A stretch of DNA of 64,000 nt from NCBI GenBank assembly GCA_016858145.1, contig JAEHOE010000009.1, forward strand, positions 1,178,001 through 1,242,000, read 5' to 3'. Origin of the DNA: Edaphochlamys debaryana. Its lineage: Eukaryota; Chlorophyta; Chlorophyceae; Chlamydomonadales. The notes beneath the pieces are model-generated. The model saw nothing but the letters and a program-made list of their open reading frames with translations, was not told the DNA's origin and ran no database searches. Each line of letters starts with the position of its first letter. Position 1 is the stretch's first letter. Shown one piece after another: positions 47,356 through 58,213 of the stretch. The position numbers and the translations under genes are program-made.

Positions 47356-50300
47356 TTAGGGGATGCATCCGGCGGCAGGGGTCACGGCCACGGTTCCCTT
47401 TCCGAGAGCGTTGGCAGCAGCGACGGCCTCAGAGTTCACAAAACCACCGTTCACGAGGTACACGTTGCTCCTCTGCCCAGAGCCGAGCACCTGCGGGGGA
47501 AAATAGGCAAAATACGTGAGATACTGGAGAGGCTGGAGAGGACAAGACGCTGAGACAATTGACACGCCTACTCACAATGCCGACAGGCGTAGGTCCAGAG
47601 GTGGTCAGCGCCGGGGCGGAGCAGTCAGTGTAGGTGCGGAACTGCAGGGAGGTAGTCGGCGGGGGGCTAGTGGCGGTGTCCAGGAAGTAGTAGAGATTGC
47701 TGGCGGCATTGGCAGAAGACTTGGTTCCGACGGCGGCGAACTTCTTTCCAGAGGTGTCGATGGTCATGTTGTACGGGCCAGTGCCGGGGGCGGCGAAGGA
47801 GGGCAGGAAGTCGATGTTGGGAAGGATGGAGTTGGCAATCAGCGAGGTGCAGATGACGTTCTGCGGCGAGGCAGGAACGAAGCACTCGCCCCACTGGATG
47901 GGGACGCCGTTGACAGTGTAGCGCGCCAGGGTGGCCGCGATGCCGGCGTCGCTGATGGTCAGCACGGTGAATAGGGAGAACTGGTTGGACAGCAGGGCCA
48001 GGTAGCTCTGGAAAGCCACGCTAGAGTTCGGGACCTGCAGGTTGAGCAGGGTGGTGTAGATCGGAGTCAGGCCCGAGGTGAGGATGTAGTCGCCGACCGA
48101 GGTGCGGTTGCTGCCCGGGGGCGGCGGCGGGGGAGGCGACGGGGGCGCGGGGGCCGGGAAGGAGAGCACGGAGGTGATCATGTGAGCGACGGAGTAGGCG
48201 GTGTTCGGGCGAGACACGTTGCTGAAGAGGATGGTGTCGTACCGGCCGGCGACCAGGTTGGCACTGACAGGGGGAGAGGGCACGCGGATAACCAGGCTCG
48301 AGTTCGTTGCGTTCATGAACAGCTTGTAGTTCGTCAGGCCAGCAACGGTGGGGCCGAAGAAGTAGTTGTAGATCAGGTACTGGCCAGCCTGCGAGTTCTG
48401 CAGGATGAGCCAGGTCGGCTGGGCACCGTTGACGACGTGGGCCTGGAGCAGAGCGAAGGTGGTGGCGTTGCGAGCGGGGCTGCACAGAACGCTCAGAGCG
48501 GTGGGCAGGTCGTTGGTAGGCAGGCCGTTGGCAGCGAACCACTGAGTGAAGGCGGTATCGGTGGGGGCCAGGATGGTGGCGGCGTTACCGGTGTTGTTCA
48601 GCAGGCGGTCCATGTACACGTCAAAGAACGTGCAAGAGCACAGGGACGCGAAGACGTTGAGGTTGTCACCGTTGTTCTTGAGGTAGTCGAGGAAGCCACC
48701 GGGGTAGGCAGGGGGGGGAGGGGGCGACGGGGGCAGAGGAGGCGACGGCATGGCCGGAGGAGGGGGAGGAGGGGAAGGAGGCTGCAGCTCGGGGTACAGC
48801 ATGGTCTGGGTCTGCTGCAGCCAGCCGCCGCGGCCCTGGCCGAAGGGATGACCGGCGGGGCGGTCGACAGGGATATCAATGAAGGGACCGACGGCAGCGG
48901 ACTGCTCAGGGTAGCCAGCGAAGTTCTGAAGGATGGTGATGGTGCGGACGTTGCCGGAGCCAGTGACCAGGGTGGTCAGAAGGCCGTCGAAAAGGAGGCC
49001 GAGGTTGGTAGCAACGCGGGTGGTGTTGCCGTTCTCGATCAGGCGAGCCGTGGGCAGGTCAGCCTGGGGAACAAACATGTTCCTCACGATCGAGAAGCCG
49101 GTGCCAGAGGGGATGGCAGGGATGGCAGAGCCCGTGATCAGAGCCTGGACGCAAGCAGCCAGGTTGGCGAAGGCACCGGGATAGCGGTTCTGGCAGGTGC
49201 GCCAGCAGCCGTCGTCGCTGGGGACGAACAGGGTGTAGCCCGAGGTAGCGAAGTTCTCAACAACGGGGTAGTAGTTGTACTGGTTGAAGAGGACAGCCGC
49301 GCACGAGTTGAAGCCAGGGGTGCGGTTGAGGATCTCCTTCAGGCTGTTGGCGCCCAGAGGGAAGGGAGGCGGAGGAGAGGGGGCCGGAGGGGGGCTGGGA
49401 GGCAGAGGAGACGGAGGGGGGGGCGGCAGCACCGGCGACTGCACGATGCGGTCAACCAGCTGGATGTACGAGTCACCAGCCACGATGTCGTGGGGGAGCC
49501 AGTAGATCACAGGGAAGCGGCCGCGAGTGTAGAAGGCGTTGTTGTTGATCTGGGTCTCGACGCCGGAAGCACCAGCAGTGAACAGGACGTACACGTAGAA
49601 CGAGCAGCCGTTGTACCCAACAATCGGGCGGGAGGGCTGGGTGTCGTCCAGGACGGCGTTAGCGCACTGGGAGCAGTAGCCCATCTCGAAGAGGTTGACG
49701 TCAACGACCTCCGCCGGGACGGTGCCCGTAGGCATCGAAACGGGCTGAGTGCCGTTGGTGCAAGTACCAGTGAACCTTCATAGGGGGTGAGGAGCACGAG
49801 GTCAGTCAGAAGGTCTTGACAGCGAGGGCCTGGGCGATTTCTCGACCCTAAATCACGGTCTGCCCTCTGGGCCTGCCCTATACCAAGCTCAAAACTCACA
49901 GGTTGGAGCGGACGATGCGGATGCCAGTGGCGTCCCTGCCCGGGTAGGCAGCGGTCGGGTAGGTGAAGTCGCCGGGGCCGCCAGTCGTGGCCAGAGGACG
50001 AGCGACGGAAGCGCCGCCCGGGGCAGGGGGAGCGTAGCAGCTCTGCAGCAGAGTCTTGCGCAGGAGCTCCAGAGTCAGCGAGTTGGTGGTGTTCTGCAGA
50101 ACCACGGTCCAGCTCAGGTGGTCAATGAACATGTTGCCGTCCACGATGTTGGGGATCTGAGTCTGAAGGCGACGGCGGCTCTCAGGGACCTGCTTGAAGC
50201 AAACCTCAAAGATGCAGAACTTCTCGGGCACCTCATCAATGGAGAGGCGGCGGCGACCAGCCCACGGGTTGCCGGTGCCGTTGTTGCCGGTGATAACGAA

Positions 50301-52679
50301 CTGGCCGCGGTCAACGACGTCCTGGGAGAAGTAGTACCAAGCAACGTTGGAGGGGAAGTAGCAGGTGGTCTGGCGCATGCCGTTCTCAGCGCGGAACAGA
50401 TGAGTGACATTCAGGAGGGTGTTGGCGACCAGCTGGCGGGTGACGGACAGAGAGCTCTGCAGGTTCAAAGCAGTGACAATGTCCAGGTAGACGGGGGGAG
50501 GAGGAGAGGGAGCCGGAGGAGTAGGCGAGGGAGGGGGAGGGGGCGGCGGGGCCGTCGCAGCCACGCCGGGCGTGCCGATGGTCACTTGCACAATAGAGCG
50601 CGCAACCAGGTTGTCCCGCTTGCGAACGGTGGCAGTGTTGGCCAGCACGGAGGCGCTAACAGCGGCAGGGCCATTCTGCGAGGTGGTGACCCAGAAAGTG
50701 TCGCCGGACTGGTAGGCGTAGACGAAGGCCCAGTTCTGCATAGTAGCCAGGAACGAGCCGTTAGGCCAGTTCAGGGGGTTCGCCGTGGTCAGCAGGCCAA
50801 CCGGAGCAGCGGAGGGGATGCACCACTGCAGCAGGTTGTTGCGCATGAAGCCCTGGTAAGTGAGGATGGTGGAACGGCAGCCAAGCTGGCCAGCGCCAGT
50901 GACGTTGCCCGCGTTGATCAGGTTCCAGCAGTTGACGGCAGCCGCAGTTGCCTCGCTGATGGGCACGTAGGCGGGGGCAGCAGGTGGGTAGCCCACGCTC
51001 CACCAGTTCGACTGCGCGGTAGGAAAGGAACTTGCATCAGTACATAGCACTCGGTAAGAAGCCGTTGTAAAGGCCAGCCACAATCACAGGTCTGCACGGA
51101 TGGCATCAAACCGCTTACCGAGTCGTCGGGGAAAAAGCAAGTGGCAGCAATCTCCGGGTTGTTGAAGAACTCATCCATGTCAGCACCGTAAATGGCGGCA
51201 CGGGTCTGGCGCAGGTCAATCACACGCTGGCTGACGAAGTCCCAGATGGAGTAGAAGCCGGTGTAGGGGGACGGAGGAGGCGCAGGGGACGGCGGGGGCG
51301 GGCTGGGAGGAGGGATGCTGAAGCCGGGAGAAGTGGGGGGAGACGGGGGAGGAGGGTTCGGCGGCGGGGGAGACGGGGGCGGGGGAGAGGGGGGAGGCGG
51401 GGAAGGAGGCGGCGGAGACGGGGGAGACGCCGGGCCATCAGAGGGGGTGGGAGAGGGCGAGGGAGTGGGCGAAACACCAGGAGAAGGGGTGGGCGAGGGG
51501 CTGGAGGGCAAGTCGCCCTTGGGAATGTAGCGGTTCTGCATCAGGAACAGGCTGATGGTGTGGATAACCTGCAAGGGAGAGCAGAAAGTTAGCTTTGATG
51601 ATCGATTCTGCCCTCAGCTGCTCCTTGCTCTGCTGTTGACAACTCCGTCCGCTCTGATTTCAATGGGTCCAAACCGCACGCACCCGGCCGGCAATCTTGA
51701 CATCCGAGCGCTCAGTCTCCCAGTCGCCATAGACGTCACCGTAGGCCAGCTTGTCAGCGTTGAGGGCGCCCATCACGTAGGTGGAGACATCGTCATCGCC
51801 AACCCAGATCACATCGCGCAGACCCTTCTTGCCAGCGGCAGTCGTGGTGTAAGCGCAGTAGCCGCCAGGGTTGAGGTCAGTGACAGGGCACCCGGCAGGC
51901 AGCTGCGCGATGGTCCTGGCACCCTCAAGGATGTGGTACTTAATGACCGTGTTGCGGGTCATGTTGGCCTTCCGGGTCTTGATGTTAGTGCACCAAGCCT
52001 TGATGATATCCTCAGTAATGCGGTTGGTCCTGTTAAACCCGTACGCATTAAAGGTCTCCACGAAGGCCTGTGGCGGGGAGCGCACAAACGGGGGGGTTAC
52101 ATCACGCTCAACCCGCCCGGAGGGCACACGGGTAGCACCCAGACGGTGGCTACAGACACTAGCTGACATCGCTGGCCCTGCAGCTCGACTGGTGCTATCA
52201 GTATTTATGTCCTCACCGCATCGGTGACGGCGAACAGGGTGAGGTCCAGGCTCTTCTTAGCGAACCAGGGGTTCTGGTTCTTCTTCGTCAGGTGGTCCAG
52301 GCAAGTCTTGAAGAGCGTCATATCAGGCTGAGCAGACACCCACTCATAGGGAGTGTTCTGCGCCTCGACGCCTGCGAGCGAACAATCCAACGAGCTGCGT
52401 TAGCTCTCGGTGACCTTTCGCCATTGGGCGCGTATGCTGAAGGCCACTGAGCCACACCCATGCTGCTGGCTGGGATACCAGGCCCTAAGGTAAGGCCCGG
52501 TGCACCCCGCCATCGATCAGCTGCTGATCGTCGCGACCCAGTAGTGCGCGCCAGTAGTGACCCCTATCGCCAGCGCCAAATGCTGCTCCCTCGCCAAAGC
52601 TGCTCCAGCAAGTCTCACCGCTGGTGGCGGCCACAAGGGCCAAGGCCACCACGGCCAGGGCAGCTGCGAACCGCCCCAT
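47356..52679 (-). CDS. Secreted multi-FAS1 (fasciclin) wall/adhesion protein with SPPPP linkers
   Basis: Seven exons, 1,498 residues: 52679-52619, 52371-52217, 52067-51684, 51568-51119, 51011-49900, 49775-47576, 47490-47356; phases agree. MGRFAAALAVVALALVAATS is a signal peptide (an in-frame ATG at 52718 would add 13 residues). Six FAS1-like units are separated by five proline-rich linkers of SPPPP type, encoded near 51300-51510, 50495-50560, 49365-49440, 48700-48790 and 48110-48160. Unit 1 is clearest (LTLFAVTDAAF ... VIKYHILEG ... VIHTISLFL); units 2-4 are divergent; 5 has ILAPTDTAFTQWFA ... LLQAHVVNG. Many NxS/T sites are present. FAS1 proteins mediate extracellular adhesion; Volvox algal-CAM also joins FAS1 to hydroxyproline-rich segments. 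Third positions are less GC-extreme than in neighbours, suggesting selected codon use and high expression. Confidence 0.92.
52599..52658. repeat. FAS1 exon 1/donor segment, source of copy at 56824
   Basis: Sixty bases spanning the signal-peptide exon and its GTGAGA splice donor match 56824-56883 at about 52 of 60 positions in the same orientation. Confidence 0.7.
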
Positions 52680-52973
52680 CGTGGCTACGTGCCGCCAAGA
52701 GCTGACGGCTTTCGCCAAGCTGAAGGATATGCTGTTAAGAGGGTACCCTTGCGACTCTGTTATGGAACAAGGAGCTGCTACCTAGGCACCACCGAAGTGT
52801 GCCGGTAAATTTGACAAAGAGAACTGTTCCGCGAGTGACGCTCACGGGCTCTTTGGCCCCTAAGAATTCCACTAGCCTCTAAGCAAGAGGCAATAGAGAT
52901 GCTTGAGTTACTACTAAGAGGCTGCGATGAGAGCGCAGCGCTGCTTGCCGTGCTGGTCCAAGCAGCCTGTTTG

Positions 52974-53128
52974 GTCAATATTTGGAGCGCGGTTCGTCGC
53001 ATAAGGCCCTGGCTACTGTCGGTCAACGATGAGCCGGTAGCGTTGACCAAAAGTCAACGAATGGTTGACTGGCCTGGGTCGCTCGTCCCGAGTCAACCAT
53101 TTGTTGACCGGTCAACCATACGTTGACC
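52974..53128. promoter_or_regulatory. Cluster of nine TTGACY (W-box-like) sites upstream of FAS1 gene
   Basis: TTGAC/GTCAA occurs at 52974, 53022, 53043, 53053, 53065, 53092, 53104, 53111 and 53123. All nine extend to TTGACC or TTGACT, the core bound by plant WRKY factors. A random 155-bp stretch would hold well under one. The cluster lies 295-450 bp upstream of the FAS1 ATG. Adjacent sites are often inverted, giving palindromes such as gttgaccggtcaac. Confidence 0.7.
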
Positions 53129-54333
53129 CCTCACTCCTCACTCCTCACTGACCCGAAGTACCCTGCGGCCAGATCGTCGCGACCGTCGCCGAACCTGTAT
53201 CTTGTGTCAGGTGTGATATCTACGCGCCGCTGCGCTGCAGCTGAGGATGCTCTGCTAGTCGCGGGTCCCGGGTCGCACGTCATTGGTGCACCCAGATCGC
53301 ACCAACTGTTCCCCGAGGGGACCCCGTCACGTTTGGGTTCGGCCAGCCAGTCCCATGGGGATCTCTCTTGCAAGCTTGGGTGGTCTAGACGCACAGAAGG
53401 GCGATGATGCAAGGCTAGGGAGCCGCCAGGCAGCCAGCCAATGAACCCGTCCCCTGCTGCTCTGCTGCCCACCCCCATCAATTTTCTACCACCGTGTCTT
53501 CACTCATCGTCAACAATGCGAGGACACCTGCTTGCCCAGCTTGTCACGACCCCGCGTGTAACCGCTCCCACTTGGTGCACCGACGCGCGGAGCAGCCTGG
53601 GGTTGCTCTTGGGGGGGACTTTCAGCCTGGAAGCCAATTTCGGCGACCAGGTACCCCGTTCACAGGCACAGGCAGTTTTGCGTCGGCCAACATAATGCGA
53701 CGCCAGTCACCGCGGCACTACGCCCCGTTGTCTATAATATCCGCTCCCACACCGACGATAGGGGGGTTTAAAGCAAAGCGCTATGCAGCGCAGAGCACGA
53801 TGGCACGCTTGGCTCCGGACCGCCAGTCACCTCACGGCCGTGGCAAAGCAGGAGATAAAAGTGAGGTGTGCAAGTAGCCCAGCGCGCGCGCATGTTACCG
53901 TATGGGGGTTACACGGGCAGGCCAACAGGGCGGTTCCACCAACACCCCCTGTTCGGTCAGGCTGCCAGGGCACTCCTGCAGCGCAGGAGAAGACTTGGGA
54001 ATCCGGCAAGGCCTCCTCTGCCCCCGGAACAGACCCCCACATGTCAGCCGCCAGCCCTGGCGGCTTCCTGGGTCAAGACAGCGCTGGGTTGTGACAAGCT
54101 CACCCCCATCAATAATCTACCGCCGTGTCTTCACTTATCGTCAATCAATGCCAGGACACCGGGGGCTTGCAAGACAATCTACCATCGGAGGCTTGCAAGA
54201 AAGGGTGATCCGCCGGTGTTGTCTCCCAACCTCTTGGTGGCCTGAGCGCCGCAAAGGTGCAGCCCCCCCCAAAAGAGATCCCTTGCCTCCTTGCCCTCGC
54301 GGGCCCTCCCGTTCCACGGCGACGACGAAACTA

Positions 54334-54375
54334 AGGTAGGGTAACCAGAGTTTGCGACACACGCCCTACGCCCAC
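54334..54375. repeat. Segment shared with the MYND-intron MITE-like element
   Basis: The 24 bases at 54352-54375 are identical to 6224-6247 (core cgacacacgccctacgccca). Similarity continues upstream as aggtagggt. Downstream, cttagctgac at about 54423 resembles the element's TTAGCY repeats. It may be a related or truncated element. Confidence 0.55.
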
Positions 54376-54406
54376 GACAAAGCTCCTTGCGCTACGTTGA
54401 TGTCCT

Positions 54407-55144
54407 CTACCCCCCAAGAAACTTAGCTGACATCAGCACACGTCCTCGGTTCAGCACCCCCGAGTGCCCGAGACGGTTCCCATTCTCCCTTGTCGCGTAA
54501 AGACATCGGCGCCCCTTTTCCATGGCTGTGGTGGCGGCGAAACACACTACATCCCACACCCTCTGATCCACTCCCTCCGTTGGCCGACCAAGCCCAAAGT
54601 TGAAACGGCGGGCTGAGGGCGGAGCAGCCAGGTCCACGTCATTGTCCAGCCCGTACTTGCGCTTGAAGGGCCATGCGCTGCAGCTGCACCGGCGGGGGCT
54701 GGGGTGGCAGCGCAGGCGCCGCAGCGCCGTTGGCTGCAGCCGCCTCGTGCAGGGCAAGCGCCGCGTGGGGTTAGAAGACATGGGGGCCGCGTGGGGCTGG
54801 CGGTGCTGCGGCCGAGCAGGGGCCGGGGGCGGCTGCCCAGGCCTCACAGCGCCATTGGATGCAGCCGCCGCGGGCAGAGTGAGGGCCGCGTAGGGCCTGC
54901 TGCGGCGGCGAAGGCCCGTGCTGCTGCTGAGCAGTGCCCGGGGGAAGGGAGGAAGGGCAGGGTTCCAAGAAAGGTTAGGGGCAGGGCGAGGATATGTTTG
55001 CGAGGATATGCAAGGCCTGTGGCTATGGATGACTGGCCAGCTGGAGCTGCACAGGAGTGTAGTATAGCGCAACGCCAGCGGCCGGGGAAGCGTCGCGCGT
55101 TCGGGATGAGCCGGTCGCGGGTTGGCGACGTCGCGTCGACACAT
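54407..55144 (-). other. Uncertain 245-codon open frame, possibly a retroelement remnant
   Basis: The N-terminal two-thirds is Pro/Ala/Arg-rich low complexity of the kind GC-rich DNA gives by chance. The last 70 residues (for example VDQRVWDVVCFAATTAMEKG) look more protein-like and faintly recall C-terminal tails of LINE-type reverse-transcriptase proteins. No catalytic motif is present. It is followed by a segment shared with a mobile element. I would not call it a gene without expression evidence. Confidence 0.2.
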
Positions 55145-55255
55145 CTCTCTCTCTCGACACGGGTTTCTCCGCGAACGTCCAAACAGGTTGCCGTTAGCGA
55201 CAAAGCTGACAGCACTTTTGTTTGTTTAACCTTGACGGCTCCTATTGTCGCGACG

Positions 55256-58213
55256 ATGGCCAGCCACTGTGATAGCGCTTTAGGAAGCGAGCAATATGAG
55301 GAGGAGCTGGACCTGGATGGCGAGCGAAGTAGACTGTGAGTTGGCAGGGAGGGGAGCCAACGCCAGGCGTGCGTGTTAACGTGCGGTCCTGGCAATCGCA
55401 GGATGGCGAGAAACCGCGCCAAGCTGCTCGCGCTCGGCATCGCTCTCGACGTTTCTGAGCTCCGCCACCTGTCCGAGCAGCACAGGCAAGCCATTACGGC
55501 TGCCTAAAGCCTGACACAGGTCTCAGGCTGGCGACCGGGACAAGGTTATCAGGCCCAAGGTGGTTGCCCTCCCCTCCGCTGTTGCAGGCAAGCCCGTGCA
55601 AAGCACCGCACCCCAAGCAGCAGGGTCCCCCGCGAGCCACTGGAGCCAACGCGCAGGCGAGAGTTGCGGAACGTGCGGGAGGAGAAGGGTATGGACGAGC
55701 GGGGCAGGAGGTTGAGGGGCAGTGAAGGGGGGCGCGGAAGAGGCAAGAGCGCGAGTTATTGCTTGCCCCTCTCCCTCTCGCACACACCCTTGTCCCAACT
55801 TGTCGACAGCGCCCGGTACTCAGTACTTGCTGGGTCTTCGCGTGCCCTTCGACCCCAGGTCCACGCGCCTCGCTGCCTCAGCCGCGGGCGGCGGTGCTGC
55901 GGCCGCCGCTGGCGAGGGGTTGGTGCAGCTGGGGGAGGGGGGCGGGGCGGAGGCGCAGGCCGCGGGGTCGCAGGCACACGAGGCGGGGCCCAGGCGGAGG
56001 CGCGACCCGCTAGAGGGTCTTAGCCCAGAGGAGATCGAGACGCGGGTGAGGCTGGGGCGAGCGGGCGGGGACTGCAAGCGGGAGCAGCGGGCATGGAGGG
56101 CGCAGCTGCGGGGGCGTGTTGGGGCACAGACGATCGGGCATTCGGCAGGTGATCAAGGGAAGGGAGGGCCGTTCGGGGCAGGGGCGAGGGGTACTTGGTG
56201 ACTCAGCAGGTGAGCACGGGGTGGTGACTGCATGGAATCCTGGCTACCTATGCGGGGCCGTGACGCATAGCAACCACAAAGGCGGCTCCGCGCCACACCC
56301 GCAAGCACCCGCTTTAAGGTTGGTTGACTTCTTCTGAGCGTGTTTCTCCTGGTTTCCTTTGCGTTTCTGTATCGCCGCTGCGTGCGGTCAAATCCAATTG
56401 AGTAGTCGCGGGGGGGATCTGTCGGCAGCCCGCAGCGACGCACTGGGTTTGAGGAGGGGTGATGTGGGTACTGGTCAGTTTGGCCGTCGCTGGCGCTTGC
56501 TCCCAGAGCGTCTTACCGTACGCAGATTCCTTTGTTTCCTGCGGCGAGCTGGGCGAACCCAACTGCAACCGTTGTTGGGGCTACTCATGGGGATCTAGGT
56601 TTCAGCACGCAGGGGCGGGAATAGTTCCGCGGCGGGCCCCAACCGCGACGACCGGGGCTTGTGAAGGGTTCTTCCGCCGGCCGCCCCGGCCCCCTCACTG
56701 CCTCAGGCCGCCGAGCTGAGGGCGCAGCAGAAGGCGCGGCTGCGGGATCTGGAGCTGGAGGGGCTGGTCGACCTGACGGAAGGTGCGCGGAGGGGGAGGG
56801 GCGCGTGGGGGACGGGGGGGAACGCTGCTCCGGCACGTCTCACCGCTAGAGGCCGCCACAAGGGCCGAGGCCACCACTGCCAGCCCCACCTACCCCCTGC
56901 TCTTTCTCGGCGAGGCGACGCAATACTGCTCAGCTCTCGCGCCCCCTCTGACCCTCGCCCCCGACCGCCCCAGACGCTGCCACGTTCGTTGTCATCGGCT
57001 CCACGGGCAAGCACTACACCGTGCGCCTCACGGGCTCGGCGCGCAAGTGAGGAAGGGCTGCCGCCTGCTCCGGCCTCTTGCGCCCCTGCGCCTGCCTCCT
57101 GTGGGGTCGAGGCCGGCAGCAGCGGCCCGCACACGGCAGCCCCCTTCCACAGCCCGCGCTCAGGCGGACCTGCGCGCCTACCCCCGTGCCGCCGCCCTGT
57201 CCCTGCCCTCCACCCCGCCCCCCCGCAGGTGCAACTGCATGGACTGCCGCATCCGCAAGCGCGACTGCAAGCACATCCGCCTCATCATGGAGCAGCTGGG
57301 GGTGAGGCTGCGGGCTGGGGCCGCCGCGTGAGGGATGGGACGGAACGGGGGGCGCTGAAGGCGGCCAGGGGCACGGCTGCTGGGAGGGGTTGCGAAGGGG
57401 ATGGCCGCGGGGGCAGGTGTGCGGATCTGCGAGCCGGCTCGGAGCCAAGGTTGGAGGGTTGAGGTGCGCTCCAATCACGGCGAAGCGAATGCAAGGGTTG
57501 GGGCTCTGCGCTAGGCCAGAAGCCGAACTCCCTGCCGTGGCCGGGTCTACTCTTGAGGGAATGCCAGGCTGCGGACGGAACCCCCCACCCAGCACCTCTC
57601 CCCAGCCATCGGCGCATACCCTTAACCTGCATTCCAACGCTGCGGCCCCTCACCCGCGTCCTTGCTTCCGCAATCTATAGATCGAGGGCCGGCCGGCGCA
57701 GTGGCACCAGGTGAGCGCACGCTGAGCTGCAATGCATCGGGCGGAAACAGGGCGCCCAGCACCTTACTGTCTTCTGCGTGTGATGCTTGCTTTGGTGTGA
57801 GCTCCATCAGCTGTCATGACGGGTGCTTCATGTTCGCTGCGTGCTGTGCGGCGCAGGCGGTGGAGGAGCACTTCAGCCGCCTCGCGGGCGGCGGCGCGGG
57901 GGCGGGCGGCGCGACGGCGGCGGAGGGCGAGGAGGCCGGCGCGGCGGTGGCGCACGGGGGTGCGGAGGCAGAGGAAGCAGTGCCTGAGGCCCAGCCGCCC
58001 GCAAAGCGCGGGCGCAGCAGGAAGCGTGTGGCGGGCGACGCCGAGGGCGGAGCCGGCGCAGGCCAGGGCGGGGAGGGCCCCGCGGCCAAGGCGCCCAGGC
58101 GGGGTGGCACCAGGCCAGCTTCGGAGGCCGAGGCAGGGGCGGAGGCAGAGGCGCAGGGCGCTGCTGGCGGGGCCGGGCGGAGGCGCAGCTCCAGGCGGTC
58201 GGTGGCAGCTTAG
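55256..58213 (+). CDS. SWIM-type zinc-finger protein
   Basis: Nine exons, 369 residues: 55256-55335, 55402-55485, 55588-55688, 55810-56045, 56707-56782, 56974-57046, 57229-57301, 57681-57710, 57857-58213. An acidic start (EQYEEELDLDGERSR) is followed by a basic helix (MARNRAKLLALG; TRRRELRNVREEK). The SWIM domain lies at 193-241: FVVIGSTGKHYTVRL, then C218-x-C220-x9-C230-x-H232 within KCNCMDCRIRKRDCKH. The C-terminal 118 residues are Ala/Gly-rich with basic nuclear-type patches (AKRGRSRKR, GRRRSSRR). SWIM fingers mediate DNA or protein binding and occur in ubiquitin ligases and transposase-derived factors; here no RING or kinase accompanies it. A nuclear role is inferred. Intron 2 uses a GC donor and is flanked by a 9-bp direct repeat. 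Intron 5 contains a FAS1-derived segment. Confidence 0.85.
55486..55587 (+). other. 102-bp GC-AG intron bounded by a 9-bp direct repeat
   Basis: The sequence aggcaagcc occurs at 55484-55492, across the donor, and again at 55586-55594, across the acceptor. The intron therefore looks like an insertion with target-site duplication, in which one repeat supplies the GC donor and the other restores the exon. This is the arrangement known from introner elements of some algae. Confidence 0.5.
56824..56883. repeat. FAS1 exon 1-derived segment in SWIM intron 5
   Basis: About 87% identical to 52599-52658 over 60 bp without gaps. It includes the reverse-complement of the FAS1 splice donor (gtctcac) and of the signal-peptide codons. 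It lies in the 191-bp intron 56783-56973, antisense to FAS1 reading relative to the SWIM gene. Confidence 0.7.

Larger units (their letters stand above)
52719..55255. other. 2.5-kb intergenic region with repeats
   Basis: Besides the FAS1 promoter cluster it carries a roughly 60-bp direct repeat at about 53473-53533 and 54099-54161, sharing cacccccatcaat and the phrase cgtgtcttcact. It also has a segment at 54334-54375 related to the MITE-like element of the MYND intron, and an uncertain minus-strand frame at 54407-55144. The bases next to 55255 are the SWIM gene promoter. Confidence 0.55.

Noticed and set aside
48182..49783. 533-codon plus-strand open frame
   Set aside because: It is the antisense shadow of FAS1 exon 6; the minus strand has clear FAS1 motifs, splice sites and phase.
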